This document shows positions 22,889 through 46,414 of a stretch of DNA of 64,000 bases, one piece after another. Every line of letters starts with the position of its first letter. Position 1 is the first letter of the stretch. The notes beneath the pieces were generated by a model. It made no database searches. It was not told the DNA's origin and saw only the letters and a program-made list of their open reading frames with translations. Source of the DNA: Aspidiotus rigidus (lineage: Eukaryota; Arthropoda; Insecta; Hemiptera; Diaspididae); assembly GCA_035079385.1 (NCBI GenBank), contig JAVHKY010000044.1, forward strand, positions 2,170,001 through 2,234,000, read 5' to 3'. Both the position numbers and the translations under genes were made by a program.

Positions 22889-24846
22889 TTACTCCTGCGC
22901 CACGCTCACATTATAGAAATAGTTATAAGTTGACAATTGCTTATTACCCGCGTCCTTATACATGAAAACTGAATTGGGCCACATACCTCGTGATACGTAA
23001 TAAATTTCAGCGTCTCCAGTATTTGTTTTCATTGCTTGACAACCAACTACCCATTCTTCAAAAATTCTGCCCCAAGACGGTCTTATATATTTGTCCAGGA
23101 AATCGGTGATTGTCTCGGTGCCAATAATTGAGATTGTCTTCTTCTTGCACTGGGGTAAAATGTTATTCATGACAGGGTGAAATATGACTTTGTTCTTGAA
23201 GGAATTTGCTCCGAACAAAATTGCGCAAAGTCGGAGCTTGAAACCATCTTCCAGCTGGCATACAGAATCCAGGTTTGGATTTTCAGCTGTGAAATAAAAG
23301 AAAACTGAAATCTACGATAGACTAAGAAAGGTGTTTTAAATATCTATAGTCTGTTCATATTCATGAAGGTGAGCAATCAGCAACTTTTAAAGATCCTCAT
23401 GAATATATGACTTTGTAAAAATCGCTAAACCCTTTCCTTTTCCTCTATGTATAAAATTTAATTAAATCGTATTATCAAGCCTCAATCATCTGATGGTCTC
23501 TTTCAATATTTTCTTCCTAATTGTTCTCATGAAACAAAAACTTACTTAGTGTAGCAAAAAGATCTTCGTTGTATCTTTCCGTCAAGTTGAATATATTGCC
23601 AACAATTGAATTTCTCAAAGGCCAAGGTACTAGCTCCGTTCCCGATTCTTCGGCTAATGCCAGTAAGATCAGTTGGTTTTTATCGCTGTGCCCAAAAACA
23701 AAGCGCCCAGCAATTGAATATTGTTCTTCAACTAAATTCACGTTGTATTCTCGAGAAACGACAAACTCTTTTATTTCATACGGTGACTTGGTACTTCTGG
23801 AAGGACATACGAACCCGTACTCTTCGTAAGAAATGCCTTTAATTTGAATCTTACGCGAACTATACGAATTTTCATATTTAAAATCTAAACTTGAAGGGTC
23901 ATCATTCTTTTTGAAAATTTTATCAAAAATGTAAGGGTAATGCTCTTTCAATTCAGAACGAGCTTCTCCATTGTCGATATCCACCCATTCTAGTTTATGC
24001 ATTTCGAAGTACATCGCGTTGAATACGCTCTGACAAATTTGCTTCTTAATATTCGCTCGTTTTCGTGGATGAGCCACTTCTTGCGGATGAATGTCTGATT
24101 CTGCGCAACATTTGAAAAATCTGAGAGGGTATACTCGCCATACCGGTATCTACGTGATAATTTTTACAGGACAACATACAGAACGAACAAAAAAAAACAC
24201 AGATTTCTCTTTTCTTCAAGAGAAAAGTGGAGGAAGAAATTTCGCTTCGATCAGCTGAAATTCTAATAAAACGTTAATGACTGTTCAAATCAGCTGATTC
24301 CAAGTTCCCACAGATGTTCGCAGAACCGATCAATTTATAACTTCTGCCGCCACCTGGGCCGTAGAAAAATTATGGTGCCTACCCCAAAACTTTTACTGCG
24401 GCCGATTTCAAAAAACACTTTTGTTTTCTCATAATCTCTCTTGCTTTCTCAAAATGACCCACCCCTCGAAATGGGCCACTCTTATAGGTTTGTAAGAACC
24501 TATGCGTAAATCTGTCACTGGTTTTAGAAAAGAGAGACCACCCGTTCAACTATCACAATTTCGTAAATAAGTACAACTTCCTTTTTAAACGAAAAAAATA
24601 ACACGTGATGACAGTCGAAATTAGCCTATGGAAATTCATGATTACAATATGTAGAAACAGAAGAAACCTACCATATTGAGGTCTCAAGCTCAGATAATAC
24701 TCTTCAATACCCTCAAAACGGGTGACTACCGGAAGCTTGGTTATCTTCCAAATGCTTAATGGGCGAATAATTTGAGAAAATGTAGGCCTTCTCATTAGAG
24801 GGCATAGGATTAAGAGACAAACTCGTAACTTCATAATTGTCTTCAT
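22889..24846 (-). CDS. Unrecognised secreted protein, three exons, about 375 residues
   Basis: Exons in transcript order: 24672-24846 (or starting at ATG 24903 or 24834), 23546-24100, 22889-23286. The GT-AG junctions agree in phase (1 nt carried at each), and the joined frame ends at TGA 22889-22891. The N-terminus MKTIMKLRVCLLILCPLM is a convincing signal peptide, so the product is predicted to enter the secretory pathway. No further membrane helix is evident. The mature chain is mixed charged/aromatic; exon 3 carries most of the cysteines (DSVCQLEDG, RLCAILFG, LPQCKKK, VVGCQAM) and two N-glycosylation sites are visible (NLTE, NVSV). No known family or catalytic motif was recognised. In a sap-feeding insect a salivary or effector role is possible, but this is speculation. 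An earlier in-frame ATG at 24903 would bury the signal peptide, so I prefer 24846. Confidence -1.
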
Positions 24847-24903
24847 GACAATAAAGTCGCACGGAGAATTACATTGATGCCGGGACTTGGAAAGTGTTGT
24901 CAT

Positions 24904-26279
24904 ACTCTGTTTTCCATCTGAGTAAATATGATTTATTTATATGTATATCTAGTAGATATCGATAAATATATGGTATTTCAGAGACGGAAACACCCAAACA
25001 TATATTTTTTTCAAGTGATAGAGCCATTCTGAGATACAGAACGAAATCAAGAAAACTATATTCAACCTGGAATAAATTTCGATAAAGCTGCTCAGCAGTT
25101 CCATTTTAAATTCGGATTGGAGCTACAGCTATAAACTGAATCTCTCTCTCTCAAGTATTGTGAACAATATTAATTGTACATATTATTACAATAGCCTGCA
25201 TACGCAATGAGTACGGAGTGAAAAACTTGATGTACAAGAAAAATAATGAAAAAATTTTATAATCTAATTCAATGATAATGTACATCGACGATAAAAGAAC
25301 AACTAGAGAGCAGTATGAAACTCTTCTATGAGACGCATAATTTTATCCTTCTTTTTTCAAGAACAAAAGTTCCCGGGACGGTACAGAGTAAAAATACAAT
25401 TTTTTCATTTTTTCATCTGCAATCTTGTTATCGATGGGAATCTTACACAGCAATTGGTCGAAAAGGACGTCCAGTTACTCCGATTTCCGCACTGCATAAT
25501 CTTAGGTAAGTAAGCGGGGGGGGGGGGGGGGGATAGTTGTGTTTTGTTGCGTTTCCGATATGCGAGGTGAAATAGAATCCATGACCTGGAACCATGTGGA
25601 GATTGTTCATGGGGATTCTCGGAGTGGTCGCTGGAGTTTGGTGAGGCAAGAACATTGGAGAGCGCATACTTCTTGTCGGACGTCTGTTTCAGTACCTAAC
25701 TTGAGTAGCGACAATTTGTCTCAAATTCTCTTGTCTAAAAAACTATTTTAGAAAATTTTCTGAAAATTTTAATGTGTTTATTGTTCCATTTAGTTAAAAT
25801 TTTTAAGCTGCGGTTGCGTCGAAATTGAAGGGCTCAAAATTAAAGATGATACGATATTTTCTGTACAAAACCGAACGAAACACGATTTTATTAAGCTTCA
25901 ATACACAAAAAATCTTCGTCTTGTATTTTCTTATTTGAACATATTCGTCGGACGACTTTTATGTAAACATTATTTCACGTTGAATTTTCGCGCAATTACA
26001 TTATCTCGAAGTGGGTCTGGGGGCCGGCATAAAATTTAGGTCTTCGTTAATGTATAGCGGTATACTGTACGGATTCGTCAATTTTGAAGAATTCGGATCT
26101 GGGCTATTAATTTTTTTTTTTTTTAATTTTTTTTATTTCTCAGGGAGAAAGAATACTGTTGCGAACTCTTAAATGATGTATTATATCTATTATAAAAGTT
26201 TACTCCCGAATTTAACATAAGCGTGAAGAGTGTGAAAAAACAACAAAATTCGACCTGTCGTAGTTCGTTATTAAATAGC
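24904..26279. other. Spacer with 17-bp poly(G) run
   Basis: The only striking feature is an uninterrupted run of 17 G at 25516-25532. Overlapping frames on both strands around 25315-25751 cross this run and have no family resemblance. Confidence -1.
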
Positions 26280-26715
26280 ATACGATGAATATGAGAAGAG
26301 GAAACTTCAAAAATTTTTCAGCAGTTTTATGATTTCAATGGTGTGTGGGTGAATTTTTAAGGTATGGAAAGTTGAATGCGGATCAAACCTCAGTATTTGA
26401 TCGCGAATGCTAAAAATAAAAAATTGGTTATCATAAATCAAAATTTCGGGTCAACTGGGAACAGAGAGACAAAAAAAAAAATTAATGAAAGATGAGATAC
26501 GATGAATATGAGAAGAGGAAACTTCAAAAATTTTTCAGCAGTTTTATGATTTCAATGGTGTGTGGGTGAATTTTTAAGATATGGAAAGTTGAATGCGGAT
26601 CAAACCTCAGTATTTGATCGCGAATGCTAAAAATAAAAAATTGGTTATCATAAATCAAAATTTCGGGTCAACTGGGAACAGAGAGACAAAAAAAAAAATT
26701 AATGAAAGATGAGAT
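26280..26715. repeat. 217-bp recent tandem duplication
   Basis: 26280-26496 and 26497-26713 are almost identical; the one difference I see is 'aaggtatgg' against 'aagatatgg'. Even the run of 11 A is the same length. The shared sequence extends to 26715. No frame crosses the two copies. Confidence -1.
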
Positions 26716-28001
26716 TTTAGTTTTTACTTATAATCGAATCAAAGTAAACATGCAGTTTATAACGATTCATTTTTCAGGATGAGCTTTAAAAAAATCTATG
26801 ATAGAGAGCAGAATTCTGAAGAGAAATTATCTCGATAACGGGTACAATTTTACAATCGGAATCCCGAATCGCTACTTCAAAAATAATAGAAATTTTCACT
26901 CGGTTCTCAATAGGTACCTACCTAGTCCTTCATTTTATGTAACTTCCTACATATACGGACACCACATTATAGGGGTAGTGCTTTCTGTTGATACGTAAAA
27001 TGCTAGAAGGATTATTTCAAATGTATACTGGACGAATTCTGTGATTCAATTACTTCACAGATGACTGTGAAAAATAATAATTCACAAAAATACCGTATAA
27101 TAAAATTGCTTTAGTTGAATTCTTGCAGTGTTACCACGTCAAGAGTAGGAGTTGCGATTTTTGACAATCTTCATTATTTTCAATTTCATGGTAGTCGAAG
27201 GGGTCAATGTTATGTCTTGGTTACAAAATAATCATTTCTAGCGTACAAATTTCATTGAGTATTCAGTTTGCCTACGCCTATGTTCCATTAATTATTTTCC
27301 ATTTTATCCTCGTAGAACTGATGAAATTCATGACAATAATTAACCGTTGTTCTTCTGACTTTCCCGTGGGTACCTTTTCGCTGGTGTAACATCAAGTGTG
27401 TGTGAAAACCAACCGTGCGCCATTCTTGGTCTCGTGGTACACGAGCGGATCTTGTACGAGGTTACCAAACCTTCGGTACGAGCTAGTACGAGCGGTATCT
27501 TGTGGAAATTTTTGCACATCTTTCAGTGCATCCAAGGGTTCACACTTCATTGTATAATATTCTTTTAAAATCGAGATTTGTGCCCAAATCAGCTGGAGTG
27601 TATCCGTTGTTAATATAATTATTTTTTCGACGATTATAATTATTCTTGACTATCGTAAATGATTGATGATTGTAAAATCAACCTTCGGAACAAAAATTAT
27701 GAAAATTATGATCACGTCTTTTGCTACACGTAGCACAATCGAGAGTGGCAACAGTGTTTAATTAATTCCCCTTTTTCACTTTTTTTTTCTGTTCAATGAA
27801 TGTTTAAAGATAAGCATACCTACCTTGTGTTAGTTCTCTTTGTTTTTTTTTGTTTTTTTTTTCTTCGTTCATTAATGTGTTTGCGTGGTTTGGTGAAGTT
27901 TTAGAAAAATTATTCTGAATTTCTGATAGTGAATTTCAAATCGAAATAACTATGCTCTCTGATTTTAGATATTATTAGTTTATCTTTGTATCGTCACTAT
28001 T
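26716..28001. other. Upstream region of Mi-2, likely promoter and 5' UTR
   Basis: 27400-27560 is less AT-rich, with 'ggtacacgagcgg' and 'tacgagctagtacgagcgg' words, and could be the promoter/leader of Mi-2. A TATA box or initiator could not be assigned. Confidence -1.
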
Positions 28002-40113
<12,112 letters not shown>

Positions 40114-43100
40114 CTGTTTTTATTGCTCGATTTAAATGTGTTGTATATTATTAATTTTTTTAATATAAATTATTATTATTATTAAGTGAAATTAATATTA
40201 TTAGTCAAGTCTTTCTATCCTTTCTTTTTCCTGTTCTATCGATGAAGAACGGAAAATAAATGGAAAAAATTTTTCATAATTGTATGATATTTGAACAATT
40301 AAGAATTTTACTTTCGTCTTATTGTTCCAATATATTATTTACACCATCTAGTGTAAATTGGATCGTGTTTTTGTTGTACCTTACTTATTATGTTTGTTTT
40401 CTCTTCTCTTCTTTTCTTTTCTCTTTTCTCTTCTCTTTTTTTTTCTCTCATTCCATGTGTACTATAATTTTAAATTATTTTAATCAGGTGGTTTTAGGTG
40501 CAGGTAACCATATTAAAAAAAAAAAAAAGCTTTTTGTGTGAATGATGATTGAATTTTATCGTTATATTTGATTTTACGTGAGTTTCTTACTTTTCATTTC
40601 CTATTTCTCTCACTCTCTTTCTCCTCTGAGTTTGTATGTATAAATGCTAATATTGATGTTCGCGTGTATACATGTAGATTATTTTAAAGTTTTCGATGGA
40701 ATAGCTTCAGTAGCGTACAGTAAAGTATGCGAGTACATTTGTTTTACATAATTTTAATTGCGATGTTATTTTCGAAATGAAAAGCTGTTCTTTATTGGTG
40801 AATAAAAATAACAAATTTTTTATTTATCAGATCGTAGAAGAAAGGGAAGTGTCGTAAGAAACCTGGACCGTCAAAAATATTTATTTAATTAACAAGTTCA
40901 CAGATTGTATAAATCAATAGCTCTTCAAAAAATTTTAGGATACAGTTTCCTTTTTTCCCCCATTAAGTATGTATTTTTCGCTGAAAAACTGTATACAAAA
41001 TCTAGAAAAAAGATATTAAAAAATGAAAAATGGTTGAGTCGCAGTTACCTGAATTCAAAAACTGTTCGATTCCGATAAAATAATTATTGACCCATTTTTC
41101 GAGCTGTAAATAGAAATATAAAGTTTGATTTTATTTCTATACTGTAGGCCTTATTGATTTATTTTATAAACAAAATAATATAGGCTTGAAAAAGAAAACT
41201 ACGCACCATCCAAAACAATCGAACAAAAAAATTTTCATCACCAAGGTGCAGCTCTAAGTCACTGAAGTGCTACCCACATTTTGATCGTGTGAGAATGCTA
41301 GATGTGACGAAATTGTTTTTTATTTCGACGACCCGGCGCGGCGTGAAATATTTCTGCTAGCACGTGTTCACCCCTTGCGTCCCGTGAACCCAGAATTTCA
41401 CTCGTGACGTCATCATGGTAACGTTATTGGTGTCAAAGACTTGAATTTCACACCTTAACTAAGTCGAAACTTTGAAGAATTCTCTTCAATCCCTGATTCA
41501 GGTCAAAGGCTTGTCCTCGATAATTACGTCGTAGTACTCTCTCCCTCACAGCATGAACAGTACCCTTCAAAATGTCTCTCTCAAAATCACAATTGAGCGG
41601 ACGCCTTTTTGACAGAAAGGTCTTCAATTGGTTCATATGGTGTCATCATGGAATATGCGGATGCCATCAGTACCTATAGAGGAGAGAATATTTCGAGTTT
41701 CACCATAGGTAACTGGGTTTTTATCCCTTCCGAGGTACCTTATAGCAATTTTCAAAATTTTTCATGAGTCCCTAATCTAAGTCAAAACTTCCACTCCTCT
41801 TAAACTTGCAATTGGCTTATGATATTGTCATGACGCAAATTTTCGGAATGACCGGTGACCCTCATTCACGAAAGGCGAATCTCCCCTCTTTCCCTCATAG
41901 ACAGCCTTTGTACATATTGCCTCCAAGTCTTTTACACAACTTATACAATCATGAGTCTACCCTTACGAATAGACCGATTCCCAGGTGACGACTAGTATGA
42001 GTCAAAGTAGGTACCCATATTTGTAATCAATATTACGATTATTGGGCAAACCATGATATCGATTTCCATAAGAATACACAGGGAACGATTCGATCACATA
42101 CCTTCAGATATTCAGAAACAAGATGTTCCTTATGTATTAGAGATCTCTACCTAGAATCTAGAAGTTCCGTGGATTTTAAATATGTAGCTTTGATTGCTAA
42201 CGAACTTATCTTGTTTTTGAATACTAGTCAATGATTGAAACGTTCCGGGTGTTTTCTTAGGGGATTCTAAAATTGAAATGGCTGCTCTAAAGCTAGCAGC
42301 AGAGAACAAGCATTCAATCAAGATCGAAGCTGTTGACGTCAGGCGGAATCGGTCTATACTTTGAAGTCGACCTCTTTCAGTTTTAATATGGAAAACTTCT
42401 ATCAGACTGCTTCGCCGCATATTAGAAAGAAATACTTATAAAACTTATCCTATCATGATCAATATATAATTAAGCAGAACGTCCTTTCATCTTTTCAGGA
42501 TTCGAAGTGTCGCCCTAGGTATATGCATCACCGAAAGATGCGACTATAAAGATAATTATTATGGTCTTGAACCAGAGCCTATTTTGAGCCTGCGCAGAGA
42601 TTTATTTAGAATAAGTCGGAAAATATGACCTTCCAACGGACTAGGGCCCTTAGGGTTAAGACATTACTGTTATTTTTGAAAATTTCTGTAACATAAATTT
42701 ATATGAATAGTTTCTTCTTCATTTTCATCTCATTGCCTGCGCTGCCTATATCTGGTCAAGATCACCTATAAAAGTACTTAACATTAATATATTTGTTGAT
42801 AATTCGTTTGTTAAGCTTATTCGTTAATTAAATGCAAAATAACGTGGTATTTTTTCGTTAATCCTAAGGGCCCATTTTCTGTTGTAAGGTCACAAATAAT
42901 TTTTTGACACATATGGTAATGACGGCTTTAAGAAGATACGAATCGTAAGTACTCGGATCATCTGGAAGCAATTTTGAATAGGTACCTAGCTTAAAGCTTA
43001 TTGGTAACGTCCCTTACTTTTCTTATTAGACTCATGAAAACACATCAAATACGGTACCGATGATTAAAGAAGTCTGGTTATACATTTAAATGAAAACTCA

Positions 43101-43291
43101 AAGTTGCAGATATTTCACATAAATTTAAGTGATTGACGTTAATTTCCATTAGAAAGAATGAAGAGATACGGTATACAAAACTCATAGCCTAGGTACTTAA
43201 GGTACGATGATAAAAGAGCAACTTTCAGGTATCAGTAAGAGAACTATATTTGGATTATGCTTTGAACCACCGCACTGACCGCAGTAGAGTT
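40114..43291. other. Mi-2 3' UTR and intergenic spacer
   Basis: AATAAA hexamers at 40255-40260 and near 40800 could end the Mi-2 transcript. 40390-40450 is a CT/T tract. Minus-strand frames at 41448-41636 and 42151-42420 have no recognisable domain. No gene is supported. Confidence -1.
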
Positions 43292-44650
43292 TCACTCCGT
43301 TTCGTCAGGATTTTTGTACATATCGTGTAAGGCTTTGCCTCTCGTTTCCGGAAGTATTTTGTACACGAAGATCACAGTTATAGCACTCGTTACTACATAG
43401 ATCATGAAATTGCACTCCATTCCAAAGTGTTCTGTAATAGGCCAGAATAACACAGCTGTGGCAAAGGACGCAGCCGACTGAAAGGTGACGGACATGCTTC
43501 CTCCGATGGCTCTTACGCTCAAAGGTAATATTTCGCTGGCAGCGATGTACGCGGCGGGTAGCATCAAGGTGTACACAACTCCGTACAGGGTGGTACACGA
43601 GAATATCAGCCAAGGATAAAATGGAATATCGTAATCCTGTCTGCGCAAATACAATAGTACCGCGATACAAACATTCCAACAGGTAAGCAGTATGTAAGAG
43701 TAGAGGAACAGAGGCCTCCTGTCAATTTTTTCGATGACAAAGCACGATAAGATGGATGTCGCGAACTGCGCTATACTGAACATTATTGTGAACTCGTTCG
43801 ATGTAAACCAGGCTGAAGGCGAAAAAATGAAAGAAGCGTACGGTAATACGGTGTGGTATCCTACAGCGGAATAAAGCATACCGTAAATCACTGCTGCAAA
43901 CAAAGCTTTCAAATTGTTTCCTTCCATCAACAATGATTTGTACGACTGCGTTTTCTCCTTTTCTTCTTCTACATTCTTTCGAATCTTAGCCAGCTCCTCG
44001 TCGATGTCCGTTCGTCCCGGCTGCAGCCACATCAGATTTTCTTTCGCTTTTTCGTGCTTTCCCTTCATGGTAAGGAAATAGCTCGTCTCAACGCCGAAGT
44101 ATAACGAGCCGATAGCGGAGACCGCGATTACTGTGTTGATGATAGCCGTGTTTGTATAGGATAAGTAAGTGCTGACGAAAGATTCGAAAATATGACCAAG
44201 AAAGAATGATACAACAATGGCGCCTCCGCTGATACCACGAAATATCGGGGAGCAAATTTCGGACGTGTAAACAGTGGACGCGACATCGTTCACGCCATTA
44301 CCAATACCAAACAGCAAGCGTGATGCTAGCACGAGATAAATGTTGTTTGAAATCAGCAAGATCGACCACACCACGACGTATACGATAGTTACCACTAAAA
44401 GCGTGCTCTTACGCCCGAGATGGTCGACGAGGGGAGGCGATATGATAGGGCCGAGCATTCTACCAGCCTCACCAATGGATCCTAGCCACGATGCTTCATC
44501 CGGAGTGATCGAAAATTCGGAATGGTGGTCGTTTTGCAGCTTGTGCAGGGTTGGTGCCGTCCATCCCCAGCCTATACCGATCATGAACTGGACTAATACA
44601 GCTGTGCGACGGAAAAAGTACATGGAACATAGAACCGGTGAGTGGGCCAT
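43292..44650 (-). CDS. Facilitated trehalose/sugar transporter, Tret1-like (SLC2/MFS), intronless
   Basis: 452 residues in one exon, the usual length for insect Tret1-like proteins, with about 12 hydrophobic segments. Signatures: GWGWTAP in helix 1 (27-33), DEASWLGSIGEAGRMLGP (51-68), the inter-helix loop DHLGRK (76-81), the sugar-transporter signature around GIGNGVNDVASTVYTSEICS (115-134) ending FRG (137-139), IEKIDRRPL (306-314), ASEILPLSVRAIGGS (371-385) and PETRGK (434-439). Family members facilitate uptake of trehalose or hexoses across the plasma membrane. Odd points: VETSYFL (187-193) replaces the usual PE(S/T)P-x-x-L motif, and the GP(I)PW box before the SEILP motif is reduced to LPAAY, so the substrate may differ. 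Single-exon Tret1 paralogues are common in insects, so the lack of introns alone does not mark a retrogene. Confidence -1.
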   Translation of the reverse strand: MAHSPVLCSMYFFRRTAVLVQFMIGIGWGWTAPTLHKLQNDHHSEFSITPDEASWLGSIGEAGRMLGPIISPPLVDHLGRKSTLLVVTIVYVVVWSILLISNNIYLVLASRLLFGIGNGVNDVASTVYTSEICSPIFRGISGGAIVVSFFLGHIFESFVSTYLSYTNTAIINTVIAVSAIGSLYFGVETSYFLTMKGKHEKAKENLMWLQPGRTDIDEELAKIRKNVEEEKEKTQSYKSLLMEGNNLKALFAAVIYGMLYSAVGYHTVLPYASFIFSPSAWFTSNEFTIMFSIAQFATSILSCFVIEKIDRRPLFLYSYILLTCWNVCIAVLLYLRRQDYDIPFYPWLIFSCTTLYGVVYTLMLPAAYIAASEILPLSVRAIGGSMSVTFQSAASFATAVLFWPITEHFGMECNFMIYVVTSAITVIFVYKILPETRGKALHDMYKNPDETE

Positions 44651-46379
44651 TAATTTTATGAATCACTATAGATTTTTTGCTGAAAACATCAACGAATAAT
44701 AACAATAAGAGTCACAGCAACCGGTCTGGTGCAATGGTAGAGGACATTCGCGATAATTGGTCTTACTAAGATCTAGTACAACCTCTTACGTGCATAAACT
44801 AAGCCTCTGAGCTAATTTAGAGATGTGCAAAAATTTTGACTGTGAAGCTATCAAGCGTGGAAGTTGGAAAAATGTCGACTTTCGAATTATTTGTGTGAGG
44901 GAGGAAGGGTTGAAAAATTTTCAATCATCTACCTGTACAGAAATGAGGGGGAAAACTTTGGTTTCTGGAGGCGCGAGGGCTCTGAACCCACTCTCAGGAT
45001 TTGGGAAAATTTAAGCCTTTGAGATTTTTAAAAGATTCCAATCGACGATCTCATAATACTGAGTAATCTTTACCCAATGTAAGGGAAGGGACACTCCGTT
45101 AGAGCAAGTATACCTATAGTAGGGAGTAAACTCCTGAGACATTGAGACACGAGTTTTATCAACACTATTTAGATAATTTAGAAATATTTGGTTTTAATCC
45201 GGTTATTGTATGACCTAGGAATGCGTTTGAGCGACCATTTGAACGAAGTGACTGCAAGAGAGGGTCTTCATTATTAACAAAAATTACAGGTGGAACACGT
45301 TGTTTCACCTAATTCGCTCTTCTTTAACCTTCATTGAAATGCATAAGCTCAGAACAAAATTTTTTGATCATCATAAGAAATTTTCTTAACTTTCTCTCAA
45401 AATTCGCTGTACCGTAATTTTGTAAAAATTTTCTTTAGATTTTTTTTTTTTTTGATTGAAAAGAAATTTGAGTCTCTGTCCTAAAATATCCCTTTACATT
45501 CTCATCTTCGAAATCGTTTCTGAGATTATTTTTCAAAGAGATTTTTCCATGTCCTCATTTATACAGTGGCGTAGAAAGGGAGAAACCGGAGAGGTCCAAA
45601 CGGAGCTGAATTGGAAAATTCGCCTTGAAATACCATTAAAATTGCAGAAAAGGATTTGTATTGCCCAAAATTTTGTTCAACACTCCCCCAAAAAATTTTT
45701 CGCTTAAAACTAGCTCCTCCCTTAAAAATTTTCTGGCTACGTCACTGCATCTGAAGCTTCTAATCTTCTTAGTCTTATTTTTTCTTTCAGGTATCCATCA
45801 TCAAAAAAATGGGCACATTTAGGTGCGGACGGGATGGCCGACAACAAGTTTCTTTAGCACAACTAATTCCATTACAAGAATATTTAAATTTTTCCGTCCA
45901 GTGGATAGTGGGACCTCTTCGTCAAACATTGTAGCTGTTGCAGAGGTTCGTTAGTTAAGTACCTATCTATTTGACAGAAAATAACTTTTTGAAAAGCGAA
46001 TGCATACCTATAATTTTAACGTGTGTATTCTGATGTAATATCGCGGGTATCCAGAACGTCATCATGACCTCAGAGTGGAGCAATTAGGCTAAGCTTCTAA
46101 ATAAACATTGAGAAATTTAGGGTATCTATTTTTTGATTAGACAGATGAATACAGGATGAGTATTTGTATTTCATTCTATTTTTATCGGGTGTCCCTATTT
46201 ATCAAAAATGAAGAAAGAAGAAACAGTAATTCTAGTGATTGCGAGGTAGTTTCAATGAATGCAATACCTGATAAGATTTTTATTATTTTGCATTGTGAAG
46301 AGAAAAATAGTCATACGTTCTTAAACTTGTTTGACGCGATAAAAATGTGATTTCTTATAGGTACCTACCTATATTCATT

Positions 46380-46414
<35 letters not shown>

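Noticed and set aside
41448..42420. Two minus frames of 62 and 89 residues between Mi-2 and Tret1-like
   Set aside because: No recognised motif, no splice partners, and stop-rich surroundings.
44710..44800. tRNA-like A box 'tggtgcaatggtag' upstream of the Tret1-like gene
   Set aside because: No acceptor stem, no convincing T arm or B box, so no tRNA is called.
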